From a virus: DNA of 60,844 nucleotides. The stretch is from positions 1-60,844 of the IMG/VR virus record IMGVR_UViG_3300025687_006674; one strand, 5' to 3'. The notes under the pieces are model-generated. The model made no database searches. It was not told the DNA's origin and saw only the letters and a program-made list of their open reading frames with translations. Numbering within the stretch: position 1 is the stretch's first letter; every line of letters starts with the position of its first letter. Positions 8,797 to 18,118 of this stretch are shown here, in pieces. The position numbers and the translations under genes were made by a program.

Positions 8797-9104
8797 TGTT
8801 TACACGTTATATAGTAGAAGAAGACGATGAAAAAATTGTTTGGATGGATTGGAATTGGAACAAACATCGAGACAATGACTTACCAGCAATAGTGTGGAAA
8901 GATGGTACACTATCTTGGTATAAAAGAGGAGTTAAACATAGAGATAATGGACAACCTGCCGTTATTTTTCCTGACGGACATAAAGAATGGTGGGTTAATG
9001 GAAAATTACATAGAGAAGACGGACCAGCAATAATCAGAGCTGAAGGTTATGTCTTCTATTTTAAAGATGGTATAGAATATGATAACGATAGGTTTCAGCA
9101 GTAA
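8796..9104 (+). CDS. MORN-like repeat protein
   Basis: 102 residues built of three to four copies of a ~22-residue unit: H-R-D-N-x-x-P-A-x-x-x-x-D-G-x-x-x-W-x-x-x-G. Such repeats form beta-sheet ladders resembling MORN or toxin_YwqK-type units and occur in many phage and bacterial proteins without enzymatic activity. It starts at a TAATG junction with the HAD gene and overlaps the next glycosyltransferase by 26 bp. A binding or scaffold role is inferred. Confidence 0.7.
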   Translation: MFTRYIVEEDDEKIVWMDWNWNKHRDNDLPAIVWKDGTLSWYKRGVKHRDNGQPAVIFPDGHKEWWVNGKLHREDGPAIIRAEGYVFYFKDGIEYDNDRFQQ

Positions 9105-10722
9105 AAAAGTAGATGAAAATTTTGTAAACTACATTAAAAAAAGTGTGGGAATACCTAACGCTGAAATTATACCTATTGAAAATCCGGGTAAGTATTCCCT
9201 TACTGAGGCATATAATATTATATTAGAAAAATCTACAAATGATATTGTGGTGTTTTGTCACGATGACATTTATTTTGAAAAAAATAATTGGGGTAACAAA
9301 GTATTAAAACATTTTAAAAGAAATCCTGAATATGGTATTTTAGGTGTTGCGGGTAGTACAAAACTACCAAAATCTGGTATGTGGTGGGAAGATAAAACTC
9401 GAATGAGAGGAATTGTAAATCACGAACATGAAGGTAAGAAATGGGAATCAAAATATTCAAAAAACTTAGGTAATAAAATTGACGATGTGGTGTTAGTTGA
9501 TGGTTTGTTTTTTGCAATAGATAAAAATAAGACTAAGACTAATTTTGATGAAAGTGTAAAAGGTTTCCATTTATATGATGTAGATTTTTGTTTTAGAAAT
9601 TATCTCGAAGATGTTAAAATAGGTGTTATCTATGATATTAGATTAACACACAAATCTATTGGTATGACAAATCAAGAATGGGAAAACAATAGAATAGAAT
9701 TTTCAGAAAAATATCAAGATAAATTACCCGTTAAAATATCACCTGATATAAACATTGATTCAAAAATAAAAGTTTTACTAAGCTCATTATTGTTTAAAAC
9801 ATATACTGGTTCTGAAATGTATGTTTTTGAACTAGCAAAGTCTCTTACAAAACTTAATTGTGATGTGACAGTAATGTCTGACATAGATGGTCCATTATCT
9901 CGACAAGCAAGACAATATGATATTAAAACAATACCGTTTAATGAACCACCTGGTTATAAAATGGGGGATGGAAAATGGGGTATGAACACACCTGAAGGTT
10001 TTCAACCATCACAACCAAATATGTTGTATAAAGTAAGTGAAGTTGATTTTGACATTGTTCACATTCAGCACAAACCTGTCACTGAAAGAATATTACAACT
10101 ATACCCTTCATTACCAAAAATCGCCACAATACATTCAGAAGTAATTGATTTAGAGGACCCGATAAATGATGAAACTATTTTAAAGTATATCACAATACGT
10201 CCTGAAATAAAAGAAAAAATTACAACGATAGATGGTATCTCAGAAGATAAAGTTGAGGTTGTATACAACCCGATTGATACTACAAAATTTAATACCACTA
10301 ACACTAAAGATGAGGGGTATATACTTTTTGTTGGTACTATAGATTATTTAAGAGAAAATACCATAAAAGACATTTCTAATTACGCAAAAGAAAACAAACG
10401 AGATTTATGGTTAGTTGGAGAAAATAAATCGAATTATTTAAGTGATTTATTAAAAGAACCACATGTCAAACATTTTGAACCAACAACCGATGTACAGAAG
10501 TATGTTAAGAATTGTCATGAAACTGCAGGTATATTATTAGGTAGGACCACTATTGAAAGTTGGTTGTGTGGTAAGAATTCGTGGATATATGATGTTGATA
10601 GTTCTGGTATTATTTTGAATAAAGAGTTAACAACACCACCTGATGATGTGTCTAAATTTAGTTCCATAGAAGTTGCTAAAAAAATAAAAGAAAACTATAT
10701 AGAAATTATTAAACAATGGTAA
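9079..10722 (+). CDS. Two-domain glycosyltransferase, GT2-like plus GT4-like fusion
   Basis: 547 residues. Residues 1-215 form a GT-A-like domain with a C-H-D-D (DxD-type) metal site in V-V-F-C-H-D-D-I-Y. Residues ~225-547 form a GT-B domain that begins K-V-L-L-S-S-L-L-F-K-T-Y-T-G-S-E-M-Y and has the donor-binding region R-T-T-I-E-S-W-L-C-G-K near the end. Fusion of two transferases suggests that two successive sugars are added to the same acceptor. Sugars are unknown. It overlaps the upstream and downstream genes, consistent with a coupled operon. Confidence 0.8.
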   Translation: MITIGFSSKKVDENFVNYIKKSVGIPNAEIIPIENPGKYSLTEAYNIILEKSTNDIVVFCHDDIYFEKNNWGNKVLKHFKRNPEYGILGVAGSTKLPKSGMWWEDKTRMRGIVNHEHEGKKWESKYSKNLGNKIDDVVLVDGLFFAIDKNKTKTNFDESVKGFHLYDVDFCFRNYLEDVKIGVIYDIRLTHKSIGMTNQEWENNRIEFSEKYQDKLPVKISPDINIDSKIKVLLSSLLFKTYTGSEMYVFELAKSLTKLNCDVTVMSDIDGPLSRQARQYDIKTIPFNEPPGYKMGDGKWGMNTPEGFQPSQPNMLYKVSEVDFDIVHIQHKPVTERILQLYPSLPKIATIHSEVIDLEDPINDETILKYITIRPEIKEKITTIDGISEDKVEVVYNPIDTTKFNTTNTKDEGYILFVGTIDYLRENTIKDISNYAKENKRDLWLVGENKSNYLSDLLKEPHVKHFEPTTDVQKYVKNCHETAGILLGRTTIESWLCGKNSWIYDVDSSGIILNKELTTPPDDVSKFSSIEVAKKIKENYIEIIKQW

Positions 10723-11429
10723 TCCTAACTACTACATATAATTGTGAAAATTTTGTTGAACGGTCTCTTTTGACAATAATGAGTCAATCATACGGAAATT
10801 TTAAATGTTACATTACTGACGATTTATCTACAGATAATACGGTCAATGTAATTAAGAAAACTATTAAAGGTGATGATAGATTTATTCTCATCGAGAATAA
10901 AGAAAAAATGTATCAACCAGGTAACTATGACCAAGTTATTAGAGATAATGAAGACATTTCAGATTATGAAATCTGTGTTGAAGTCGATGGTGATGATTGG
11001 TTACCCGATAGGTTTACGTTACAGAGAATACACGATTTTTATCAAAACAATGATGTTTGGTTAGCTAATGGTTGTTTTAAATATAATGATGGAAGACCTG
11101 GATTTGCCAAACCACCAATAAAATTTGAGAATGTTAGACAAGAAGTTTTTACTCTTTCTCACATTAGAACGTGGAAAGCATTTCTATGGAGAAAAATTTT
11201 ACAAGAAGATTTAAAAGATGAAAATGGTAAATATTGGTCCGTGGCAGGTGATTTAGCCTTTATGTACCCAATGTTTGAAATGTCAGGAAAAGAACATTAT
11301 GGATTCATGACAGATATTAATTATGTTTACAATGAATCAAACCCACTTAACGACCATAAAGTCAATATGTCAAAGGTACAACAAACAGTGGTAAAAATTA
11401 GAAATAAAAAACCTTATAACAAAATATAA
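10716..11429 (+). CDS. GT2-family glycosyltransferase
   Basis: 237 residues. The N-terminus has the standard GT2 fold (I-L-T-T-T-Y-N-C-E-N-F-V), the nucleotide-binding D-D-L-S-T-D-N-T, and a metal-binding D-G-D-D-W in the middle. It transfers a sugar from a nucleotide donor by inversion; donor and acceptor are unknown. It overlaps the two-domain transferase by 7 bp and is followed after 1 bp by the aminotransferase. Confidence 0.88.
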   Translation: MVILTTTYNCENFVERSLLTIMSQSYGNFKCYITDDLSTDNTVNVIKKTIKGDDRFILIENKEKMYQPGNYDQVIRDNEDISDYEICVEVDGDDWLPDRFTLQRIHDFYQNNDVWLANGCFKYNDGRPGFAKPPIKFENVRQEVFTLSHIRTWKAFLWRKILQEDLKDENGKYWSVAGDLAFMYPMFEMSGKEHYGFMTDINYVYNESNPLNDHKVNMSKVQQTVVKIRNKKPYNKI

Positions 11430-11430
11430 T

Positions 11431-12615
11431 ATGAAAGAAAAAATTAATTTATTCCAAGTTTTTATGTCACCAAATGCAAGTGACGAAGTAACTAAAGTTT
11501 TAAATAGTGGTTATATCGGACAAGGACCTAAAGTTGAGGAGTTTGAAAAAGATTTAAGAAAATTCTTCAATCATGATTACGTATCAACATTAAATTCAGG
11601 TACTTCAGGATTACATTTAGCACTACACTTATTAAAAAAACCAAGTAATAATACGAAAGTTTTTGATGGTCTTGCATCTACGACATCATATTGGCCAGGA
11701 CTAAAAGATGGTGATGAAGTATTAGCAACACCTATGACATGTACCGCATCTAATTGGCCAATCTTAGCTAATGGGCTAAAAATAAAATGGGTTGATATTG
11801 ACCCGACTACATTAAATATGGATTTGGATGATTTAGCAAGAAAAATAACACCAAAGACTAAAGTTATTATGTTAGTTCATTGGGGTGGATATCCTAACGA
11901 TTTAGACAAGATTAAGAAAATTCAACAGGACGCTTACTTGCGTTTTGGATTTAAACCGGCGGTTATTGAGGACGGAGCACATTCATTTGGTTCTGAATAT
12001 AAAAGTAAAAAAATAGGAGGTCATGGTAATTTAACCATGTTCTCATTACAAGCAATTAAACACATAACATCTATAGATGGTGGATTACTTTTGTCACCAC
12101 ATAAAGAATTACATCAAAGAGGTAAGTTATTAAGATGGTATGGTATTGACCGAGATAGTGACCGAAAAGATTTTAGATGTGAAGCCGATGTTGAAGAATG
12201 GGGTTTTAAATTCCACATGAATGATGTGTGTGCAACTGTAGGAATAGAAAATTTAAAACACTTTAAAGACATTGTTGGTAAACATCGTGAGAACGCTAAA
12301 TTTTATGATGAACATTTGTCTGATGTTAAAGGCCTCACATTATTAAAAAGAGAAAAAGGTTTTGATTCAGCTTTTTGGATTTATTCTATGTTAGTCGATG
12401 ATAGAGACGGTTTTTATAAATGGATGGATGAATGTGGTATTGCAGTTTCACAAGTTCATGAAAGAAATGATAAACACACTTGTGTACAAGAGTTTAGAAC
12501 AGCATTACCGTCATTAGATAAAACAATAGGAAAAATTGTTTCTATACCCGTTGGTTGGTGGGTAACAGAAGAACAAAGACAATATATTGTTGATTGTATA
12601 AAAAAAGGTTGGTAA
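11431..12615 (+). CDS. DegT/DnrJ/EryC1/StrS-family PLP aminotransferase
   Basis: 394 residues, typical for sugar aminotransferases. The PLP-binding lysine is Lys210 in S-L-Q-A-I-K-H-I-T-S-I-D-G-G. The preceding E-D-G-A-H-S-F-G supplies the cofactor-stacking region. These enzymes aminate keto-sugars on nucleotide carriers, for example 4-keto-6-deoxyhexoses, to make 4-amino sugars. GDP-4-keto-6-deoxymannose from the Gmd at 18724 is a plausible substrate, which would give a perosamine-like sugar. That is inference. An acetyltransferase domain follows immediately, as expected for an N-acetylated amino sugar. Confidence 0.9.
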   Translation: MKEKINLFQVFMSPNASDEVTKVLNSGYIGQGPKVEEFEKDLRKFFNHDYVSTLNSGTSGLHLALHLLKKPSNNTKVFDGLASTTSYWPGLKDGDEVLATPMTCTASNWPILANGLKIKWVDIDPTTLNMDLDDLARKITPKTKVIMLVHWGGYPNDLDKIKKIQQDAYLRFGFKPAVIEDGAHSFGSEYKSKKIGGHGNLTMFSLQAIKHITSIDGGLLLSPHKELHQRGKLLRWYGIDRDSDRKDFRCEADVEEWGFKFHMNDVCATVGIENLKHFKDIVGKHRENAKFYDEHLSDVKGLTLLKREKGFDSAFWIYSMLVDDRDGFYKWMDECGIAVSQVHERNDKHTCVQEFRTALPSLDKTIGKIVSIPVGWWVTEEQRQYIVDCIKKGW

Positions 12616-13808
12616 TGATTTCATTAAGAAAAATAGAATATAAAGATTTAGAATTTGTATCGGAGGTTAGAAATGAATGTTCTTTTGAATTTTTACATAA
12701 TTCAAGAATATTTACTATTTCAGAAACTATCGAGTGGTTTAAAAATACTAACCCGTATTGGTTTATAATAGAAATTGATAATCATAAGATTGGTTATTTT
12801 AGAACATCTAATTATAAACCTGAAGAAAATTCTATTTACATTGGATGTGACATACACAAAGAATTTAGAGGTAGAGGATATGGTTATGAATCGTATTTAA
12901 CCTTTATTGATTTTTTATATAAAGAAAAAAATATAAACACTATTAATTTAGAAGTTTTATCTACAAACATTGTGGCTAAAAAATTATATCAAAAATTGGG
13001 GTTCAAAAATTTTGAAGAAAAGGATACCATTATTGAAAAAAATGGAAGTTCAGTTAAATCTGAATTTTGGTCTCTAAAGAAATCTAAAGTTTGTTATATT
13101 ATAAATTTTTATTTTGGAAAGAGGAGAAACCGAGTAACACCAATTTACAATGAAGATAAGTTATGTTTTCTTAAAAAACATATAGAATTATTAAACAAAC
13201 TTAAGCACAATATAGATAAAGTAATCTTTAATTTTAATGTAGACCCATCCGATTATTCTACTGTAAACAATGCATTAAAAATAACACCTAAAAAAATTAA
13301 TAAAACTAATATAGAAGTTAAGTTAAGACAAAACTTTGGTATGAGTTATGGTGCATGGTCAGACAATTTTATAGATAATAAAGACAAGTATGATTATTTT
13401 ATTTTTAATGAGGATGATTATTTTTTTATAATAGATTATTTTGACCAAATATTGATTAATAAATTTGAATCTAAAGAAAATGCAGGGTACTTGTGTGGGT
13501 TGGTTTTAGAATCTAAAATTCATCCTTTACATGCAGCACACGCGACTGGTATTTCATCAAATAAAGTCTTATCTGAAGTTGTTAAAAAGTTTGGTGAATT
13601 ACCTCATGATAAAAGTAATAATTATGCTTTAGTAGAAACAAATTCACAGGTTAGACAAACAAATTCTATGGTTGGGATGGGTTATATGTTATATGATTTA
13701 GGTGATGAATATAGAATAAATTTTGACGGTTTGGGAAGAATTAAAAGCTACTACACTGAAAATAATAAACTAATATTAGAACCCTGGATTAATGTCTATC
13801 AACCCTAA
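12615..13808 (+). CDS. GNAT acetyltransferase fused to a glycosyltransferase-like domain
   Basis: 397 residues from the ATG of a TAATG junction with the aminotransferase; an upstream in-frame ATG at 12594 is less likely. Residues 1-155 are a GNAT N-acetyltransferase with the acetyl-CoA loop E-F-R-G-R-G-Y-G and the following K-L-Y-Q-K-L-G-F-K-N-F motif, as in enzymes that acetylate amino sugars. Residues ~160-397 form a second domain with F-N-E-D-D-Y (DxD-like) that resembles a GT-A transferase but is not firmly assigned. The order aminotransferase, acetyltransferase, transferase suggests that an amino sugar is made, acetylated and attached. Confidence 0.75.
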   Translation: MISLRKIEYKDLEFVSEVRNECSFEFLHNSRIFTISETIEWFKNTNPYWFIIEIDNHKIGYFRTSNYKPEENSIYIGCDIHKEFRGRGYGYESYLTFIDFLYKEKNINTINLEVLSTNIVAKKLYQKLGFKNFEEKDTIIEKNGSSVKSEFWSLKKSKVCYIINFYFGKRRNRVTPIYNEDKLCFLKKHIELLNKLKHNIDKVIFNFNVDPSDYSTVNNALKITPKKINKTNIEVKLRQNFGMSYGAWSDNFIDNKDKYDYFIFNEDDYFFIIDYFDQILINKFESKENAGYLCGLVLESKIHPLHAAHATGISSNKVLSEVVKKFGELPHDKSNNYALVETNSQVRQTNSMVGMGYMLYDLGDEYRINFDGLGRIKSYYTENNKLILEPWINVYQP

Positions 13809-14505
13809 AGTATCAATATCTATTGCAACATATGAAGCCGATGGTAAAGGACTTTTTTTTATTAAAAAAAATGTTGAGTCTTTTTTATCACAAACATATG
13901 AGAATTTAGAATTAGTAATTTCAGACCATTCTATAAATTATGACATTAAAAATTATATTGATATACTAAATAATGATAAAATTATTTATGTAAGAAATGA
14001 AAAAGATAGGGGACTCCAAGTAGAAAATATAAATAACGCCATTTTAAATTGTTCAGGTGATTATGTTAAACTAATAAATCATGATGATTATATGGAATCA
14101 CAGAAAACTATTGAATTAATGGTTGATTTATTAGACGATGAACATAAATGGGTGATATCGAGTTGTAAACATCTTAATTATGAAACCAAAGAGATTTACA
14201 ATTTTCACAACCCAAGAATTGAGTCGGATGGTACCCATTTATTATCGGGTTTAAACTATGTAGGTTGCCCAAGTGTGGGTTTAATACCTAATGGTGTTTT
14301 ACTAGACACCAATGTAAAATATATGGGAGATTGTGAATTGTGGTTCCGTTTATTTAAAGATTATGGTATGCCGTCTTTTTTAGGGGGACATAATGTAGTT
14401 ATTGGTATGGGTAACCACACATTGACAAGAAAATTTGCCTCAAAACACTCAGAAATGTTAAGAAATGACATTATATATTGTAAGGAAAAATATAACATAA
14501 CATAA
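13792..14505 (+). CDS. GT2-family glycosyltransferase
   Basis: 237 residues. GT2 features are S-I-S-I-A-T-Y-E-A at the N-terminus, S-F-L-S-Q-T-Y-E-N-L-E-L-V-I-S-D, and the metal site N-H-D-D-Y near residue 100. The acceptor is unknown. It overlaps the GNAT fusion by 17 bp and is followed by the GT10-like gene with a shared base (TAATG). Confidence 0.88.
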   Translation: MSINPKVSISIATYEADGKGLFFIKKNVESFLSQTYENLELVISDHSINYDIKNYIDILNNDKIIYVRNEKDRGLQVENINNAILNCSGDYVKLINHDDYMESQKTIELMVDLLDDEHKWVISSCKHLNYETKEIYNFHNPRIESDGTHLLSGLNYVGCPSVGLIPNGVLLDTNVKYMGDCELWFRLFKDYGMPSFLGGHNVVIGMGNHTLTRKFASKHSEMLRNDIIYCKEKYNIT

Positions 14506-15296
14506 TGGAAAAACTAAAAGTATTTTCGAATTTTGGGTTTGGATTTGATATGGATGTTATTGAACCATGCGAATTGTATGTTGATAAGATACCAACAACA
14601 CCTAAAAATTCAGTTAGATTTTTATGGGTTATTGAACCTGATGAAGTTTCTAAAATGAAACAAAGAATTATAGATAATCACGATAAATATGATTTTATTT
14701 TAGCATACGATACCGATATTCTTTCTAAATGTAAAAATTCAATTCTATTTCCTTATGGAACGACATGGATTAAAGATTTTGATTTTACAAAGGAAAAAGA
14801 ATATTCAATAACCTCTATTGTTGGTGGTAAAAAAATGTGTTCTAATCATCCATTGAGACATTTACTAATTGATAAAGTGAATGATGTTACAAACATACCA
14901 GTTAATTTATATAATAGTGTAAATAAACCATATGTTGGGGTAAAAAACTTAAAGACAATCCAAAGTAAAACATATAAAAATGAAGTTTTTTACTCTCAAT
15001 TTCATATTGCAATAGAAAATACGACACAAGATAATTGGTTTACAGAAAAACTTATTGATTGCTTTCAAAGTAAGACAGTACCTATTTATATCGGTTGTCC
15101 AAACATAGGTGATTTTTTTGATGTTAATGGTATTATTCATGCAACAGATTTAGATGATTTAATAGAAAAATGTAAATCAATTAATGAAAACACCTATTCA
15201 AATATGTTAGAGTCAATAGAAAGAAACTACGAACTTAGTTTTAAGTATTCTGACCATATTAAATCATTAAGTGAGAAAATAACTGAACTGATATGA
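14505..15296 (+). CDS. GT10-like fucosyltransferase
   Basis: 263 residues. The C-terminal half has the GT10 (alpha-1,3/4-fucosyltransferase) signature: F-H-I-A-I-E-N, N-W-F-T-E-K-L-I-D-C-F, then V-P-I-Y-I-G-C-P-N-I. This region binds GDP-fucose in bacterial FucT enzymes. The protein is shorter than Helicobacter FucT and lacks its C-terminal heptad repeats. It lies next to a GT11 gene and near GDP-sugar synthesis genes, so it may use GDP-fucose or GDP-colitose made by the phage. Donor preference is not readable from sequence. Confidence 0.82.
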   Translation: MEKLKVFSNFGFGFDMDVIEPCELYVDKIPTTPKNSVRFLWVIEPDEVSKMKQRIIDNHDKYDFILAYDTDILSKCKNSILFPYGTTWIKDFDFTKEKEYSITSIVGGKKMCSNHPLRHLLIDKVNDVTNIPVNLYNSVNKPYVGVKNLKTIQSKTYKNEVFYSQFHIAIENTTQDNWFTEKLIDCFQSKTVPIYIGCPNIGDFFDVNGIIHATDLDDLIEKCKSINENTYSNMLESIERNYELSFKYSDHIKSLSEKITELI

Positions 15297-16075
15297 TGAA
15301 CACAGTGTCATGTAGAATTATGGGTGGATTAGGTAATTATCTTTTTCAGATTGCCACGGCATTTGCAATAAGTAAAAGAGATAATAAAAAAATGATTATC
15401 GATACATCTGATAATATGGTCCCACATAAACCTTATAAAAATTATATTAATAACATTTTTAGAAATATTGAATTCACTAACAATTATAAAGACTTTGTTA
15501 GAGTAAACCAAAATGGATTTAACTATTCTGACATACCTTTTGTAGAAGGAAATGTAAAACTTTTTGGATATTTTCAGAGTGAAAAATATTTTGAAAATTA
15601 TAGGGACGAAGTATTAGAATTATTTTCGATAGATGAGAATACTAACAACTACATTAAAGAAAAGTACTCCACTTTATTAGAAGGGGATACATGTTCAATA
15701 CACGTTAGACGAGGAGACTATGTAAGATTAAGTCAGTATCATTATTTACAAAATGTTGACTATTATAAATCAGCTTATGAATATATGGGAAAAGAAAAAA
15801 AGTATTTAATTTTTTCTGATGATATTGAGTGGTGTAAGGAAAATTTGAAATTTATTGAAAATTCATATTTTATTGAGGGTAATACTGATTATCAAGATTT
15901 GTATCTTATGTCTTTATGTAAAAATAATATAACATGTAATTCCACTTTTAGTTGGTGGGGTGCATGGTTAAATAAAAATAATAAAATTGTCACAATACCA
16001 TCAAGATGGTTTGGACCTCAAAATTCACATTTACCTACCGAAGATTTGTATTGTGAAGAATGGATAAAAATATAA
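15293..16075 (+). CDS. GT11-family alpha-1,2-fucosyltransferase (or colitosyltransferase)
   Basis: 260 residues with GT11 motifs: G-G-L-G-N-Y-L-F-Q near residues 11-19, H-V-R-R-G-D-Y (137-143), and C-N-S-T-F-S-W-W-G-A-W-L near the end. GT11 enzymes transfer L-fucose from GDP-fucose in alpha-1,2 linkage, and the family also includes colitosyltransferases. The adjacent ColD-like gene makes colitose a real alternative donor. It overlaps the GT10 gene by 4 bp and sits 4 bp before the SDR gene. Confidence 0.92.
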   Translation: MMNTVSCRIMGGLGNYLFQIATAFAISKRDNKKMIIDTSDNMVPHKPYKNYINNIFRNIEFTNNYKDFVRVNQNGFNYSDIPFVEGNVKLFGYFQSEKYFENYRDEVLELFSIDENTNNYIKEKYSTLLEGDTCSIHVRRGDYVRLSQYHYLQNVDYYKSAYEYMGKEKKYLIFSDDIEWCKENLKFIENSYFIEGNTDYQDLYLMSLCKNNITCNSTFSWWGAWLNKNNKIVTIPSRWFGPQNSHLPTEDLYCEEWIKI

Positions 16076-16079
16076 TTAA

Positions 16080-16991
16080 ATGAAAGATAAAATTTTAGTT
16101 ACAGGGGGGTCAGGTATGGTTGGAAATTCCCTCCAAAAATTTTTACCTGATGCGATTTACATATCATCAAAAGATTATGACTTAACAAATGAGTCAGATG
16201 TAATTTCTATGTTTGAAAAATACAAACCTAATATTGTGGTTCACTTAGCAGCAAAGGTTGGGGGTATTATAGATAACATTGAAAAACCATATGAGTATTT
16301 TGTTGAAAACATTAGAATGAACACATATATGGTTGAACACTCATATAAAAATGGTGTAGAACAATTTATAGGAATACTATCAACATGTATATATCCTGAT
16401 ACCGTAGAGAACTATCCAATGAAGGAAGAGGACTTGCATTTGGGTCCACCAACCATGACAAACTTTTCGTATGGTTATGCTAAAAGATGTTTGGCAGTAC
16501 AAATTGATGCATTAAATAAAGAGTACGGGACAAAGTATCAATATCTAACACCTTGTAATCTTTATGGTGAACATGATAAAACAGGACATAATAGTCACTT
16601 CGTTGCGGCATTATTAGAAAAAATATCAATAGCAGATAAAAACAAAAAAGACGAAATACAACTATTTGGTACTGGTACACCATTAAGACAATTTATGCAT
16701 TCGGACGATTTAGCTTGGGTTATACATGAATGTATTGATAAGAAAATTTATGAAAGTTTTAATGTTGCAACTGAAGAAAATTTATCAATAAAACAAATGG
16801 CTGAGATGTCATTAGAAACCCTAAATCTAACACACATTAAATTAAATTTTGACATCACAAAACCTGATGGTCAATATAGAAAAGACGTTTCTATTGATAA
16901 ATTAAAACATTTACTTACAGATTTCAAACCATTACCTTTTAAAGAAGGTATAAAAAGGGTTTATGATAAAATTAGTAAGCGACACGATTGA
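16080..16991 (+). CDS. GDP-L-fucose synthase / GDP-L-colitose synthase-like SDR
   Basis: 303 residues. The NADP-binding G-G-S-G-M-V-G is at 9-15. Ser101 and Cys103 in L-S-T-C-I-Y-P and the Tyr131-x3-Lys135 pair match the epimerase-reductase active site of GDP-fucose synthase (Fcl/WcaG). In the fucose pathway it converts GDP-4-keto-6-deoxymannose to GDP-L-fucose; the homologous ColC acts on the 3-deoxy intermediate to give GDP-L-colitose. With a ColD-like gene overlapping its 3' end by 29 bp, the colitose reaction is at least as likely as the fucose one. I leave the symbol blank for that reason. Confidence 0.9.
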   Translation: MKDKILVTGGSGMVGNSLQKFLPDAIYISSKDYDLTNESDVISMFEKYKPNIVVHLAAKVGGIIDNIEKPYEYFVENIRMNTYMVEHSYKNGVEQFIGILSTCIYPDTVENYPMKEEDLHLGPPTMTNFSYGYAKRCLAVQIDALNKEYGTKYQYLTPCNLYGEHDKTGHNSHFVAALLEKISIADKNKKDEIQLFGTGTPLRQFMHSDDLAWVIHECIDKKIYESFNVATEENLSIKQMAEMSLETLNLTHIKLNFDITKPDGQYRKDVSIDKLKHLLTDFKPLPFKEGIKRVYDKISKRHD

Positions 16992-18114
16992 CAAAAATGA
17001 TATAAATCATTTAGTAGAATGGTTATCTCAAGATGAGATTCCAAGATTAACTAAGGGTGAACTCACATTAGAATTAGAAAAAAAGTGGGCGGAAAAAATA
17101 GGAACAAAGTATTCTGTTTTTGTAAACTCAGGTTCATCATCAATTCTATTGACTTTAGCGGCACTATTAGAATCAGGAAAATTAAAAAACAAGAAAATAG
17201 TTGTTCCTGGTTTAAGTTGGGCTACTGATGTTAGTAGTCCTATGTTATTAGGTTATGAGACATTTTTATGTGATTGTAATTTAGATGATTTATCTTGTGA
17301 CCTAACACATTTAGAACAAATTTTTAAAGAACAAAATCCATCTGTTTTAATTTTAGTTTCACCTTTAGGTTTAGTCCCAAAAATGGATGAAGTAAAAGAA
17401 TTATGTGATAATTACGGTGTTCTTTTATTGGAAGATGTTTGTGAAAGTATGGGTTCAAAATATAAAGAACAATATCTTGGTTCTTTTGGTTTTGCATCTT
17501 TTTATTCAATGTACTTTGGTCATCACCTATCAACTATTGAAGGTGGTTTTATTAATACAAATGATGAGGATTTCTACCACCTTTTATTAATGATGAGAAG
17601 TCACGGATGGGATAGAGATTTACCTAAAGAAGCACAAGAAAAAATTAGAGAAAAATACAAATCAAATAACTTCACATCTCTTTATAATTTTTACGTACCA
17701 GGAATGAATTTACGTTCCACCGATTTACAGGCATTTATTGGGTTAAGAGCAATCGAAAAGTTAGATAAGTACAGTCTTATTCGTAATAATAATTTTACCA
17801 AGTATAAATCACTATTAAGAAACAATGATTTACCACTAACAAGTAGAAAAGATGATTTTGTTTCAAGTTTTGCAATTCCTATAGTGAATAAAAATAGAGA
17901 TTTAATTGTTGAAGAATTATCTAAGAATGGTATTGAAGTACGACCTTTAATTGCTGGTAATATGGCAAATAAACCAATGTGGTTTTTAAAATATGGTAAG
18001 GTATCTCTTAGTAATTGTGAAATGATTGATGAGTATGGATTTTATGTACCGAACCATCAGGATTTAAAAAATGAAGACATTAAAAAGATAACCGATATTA
18101 TTAACAAATATTAG
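16963..18114 (+). CDS. ColD-like GDP-4-keto-6-deoxymannose 3-dehydratase
   Basis: 383 residues of the DegT aminotransferase fold. At the position of the PLP-anchoring lysine it has His187 in Y-F-G-H-H-L-S-T-I-E-G-G. Compare K-H-I-T-S-I-D-G-G in the paralogue at 11431. This F-G-H-H-[ML]-S-T-I-E-G-G signature is characteristic of ColD, which uses PLP and glutamate to remove the C3 hydroxyl of GDP-4-keto-6-deoxymannose. Length matches the family (about 388). RfbH-type 3-dehydrases also carry His but need a flavin/iron-sulfur partner, which is not seen here. Flanking SDR and Gmd genes complete a GDP-colitose route. Confidence 0.88.
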   Translation: MIKLVSDTIDKNDINHLVEWLSQDEIPRLTKGELTLELEKKWAEKIGTKYSVFVNSGSSSILLTLAALLESGKLKNKKIVVPGLSWATDVSSPMLLGYETFLCDCNLDDLSCDLTHLEQIFKEQNPSVLILVSPLGLVPKMDEVKELCDNYGVLLLEDVCESMGSKYKEQYLGSFGFASFYSMYFGHHLSTIEGGFINTNDEDFYHLLLMMRSHGWDRDLPKEAQEKIREKYKSNNFTSLYNFYVPGMNLRSTDLQAFIGLRAIEKLDKYSLIRNNNFTKYKSLLRNNDLPLTSRKDDFVSSFAIPIVNKNRDLIVEELSKNGIEVRPLIAGNMANKPMWFLKYGKVSLSNCEMIDEYGFYVPNHQDLKNEDIKKITDIINKY

Positions 18115-18118
18115 TAAA

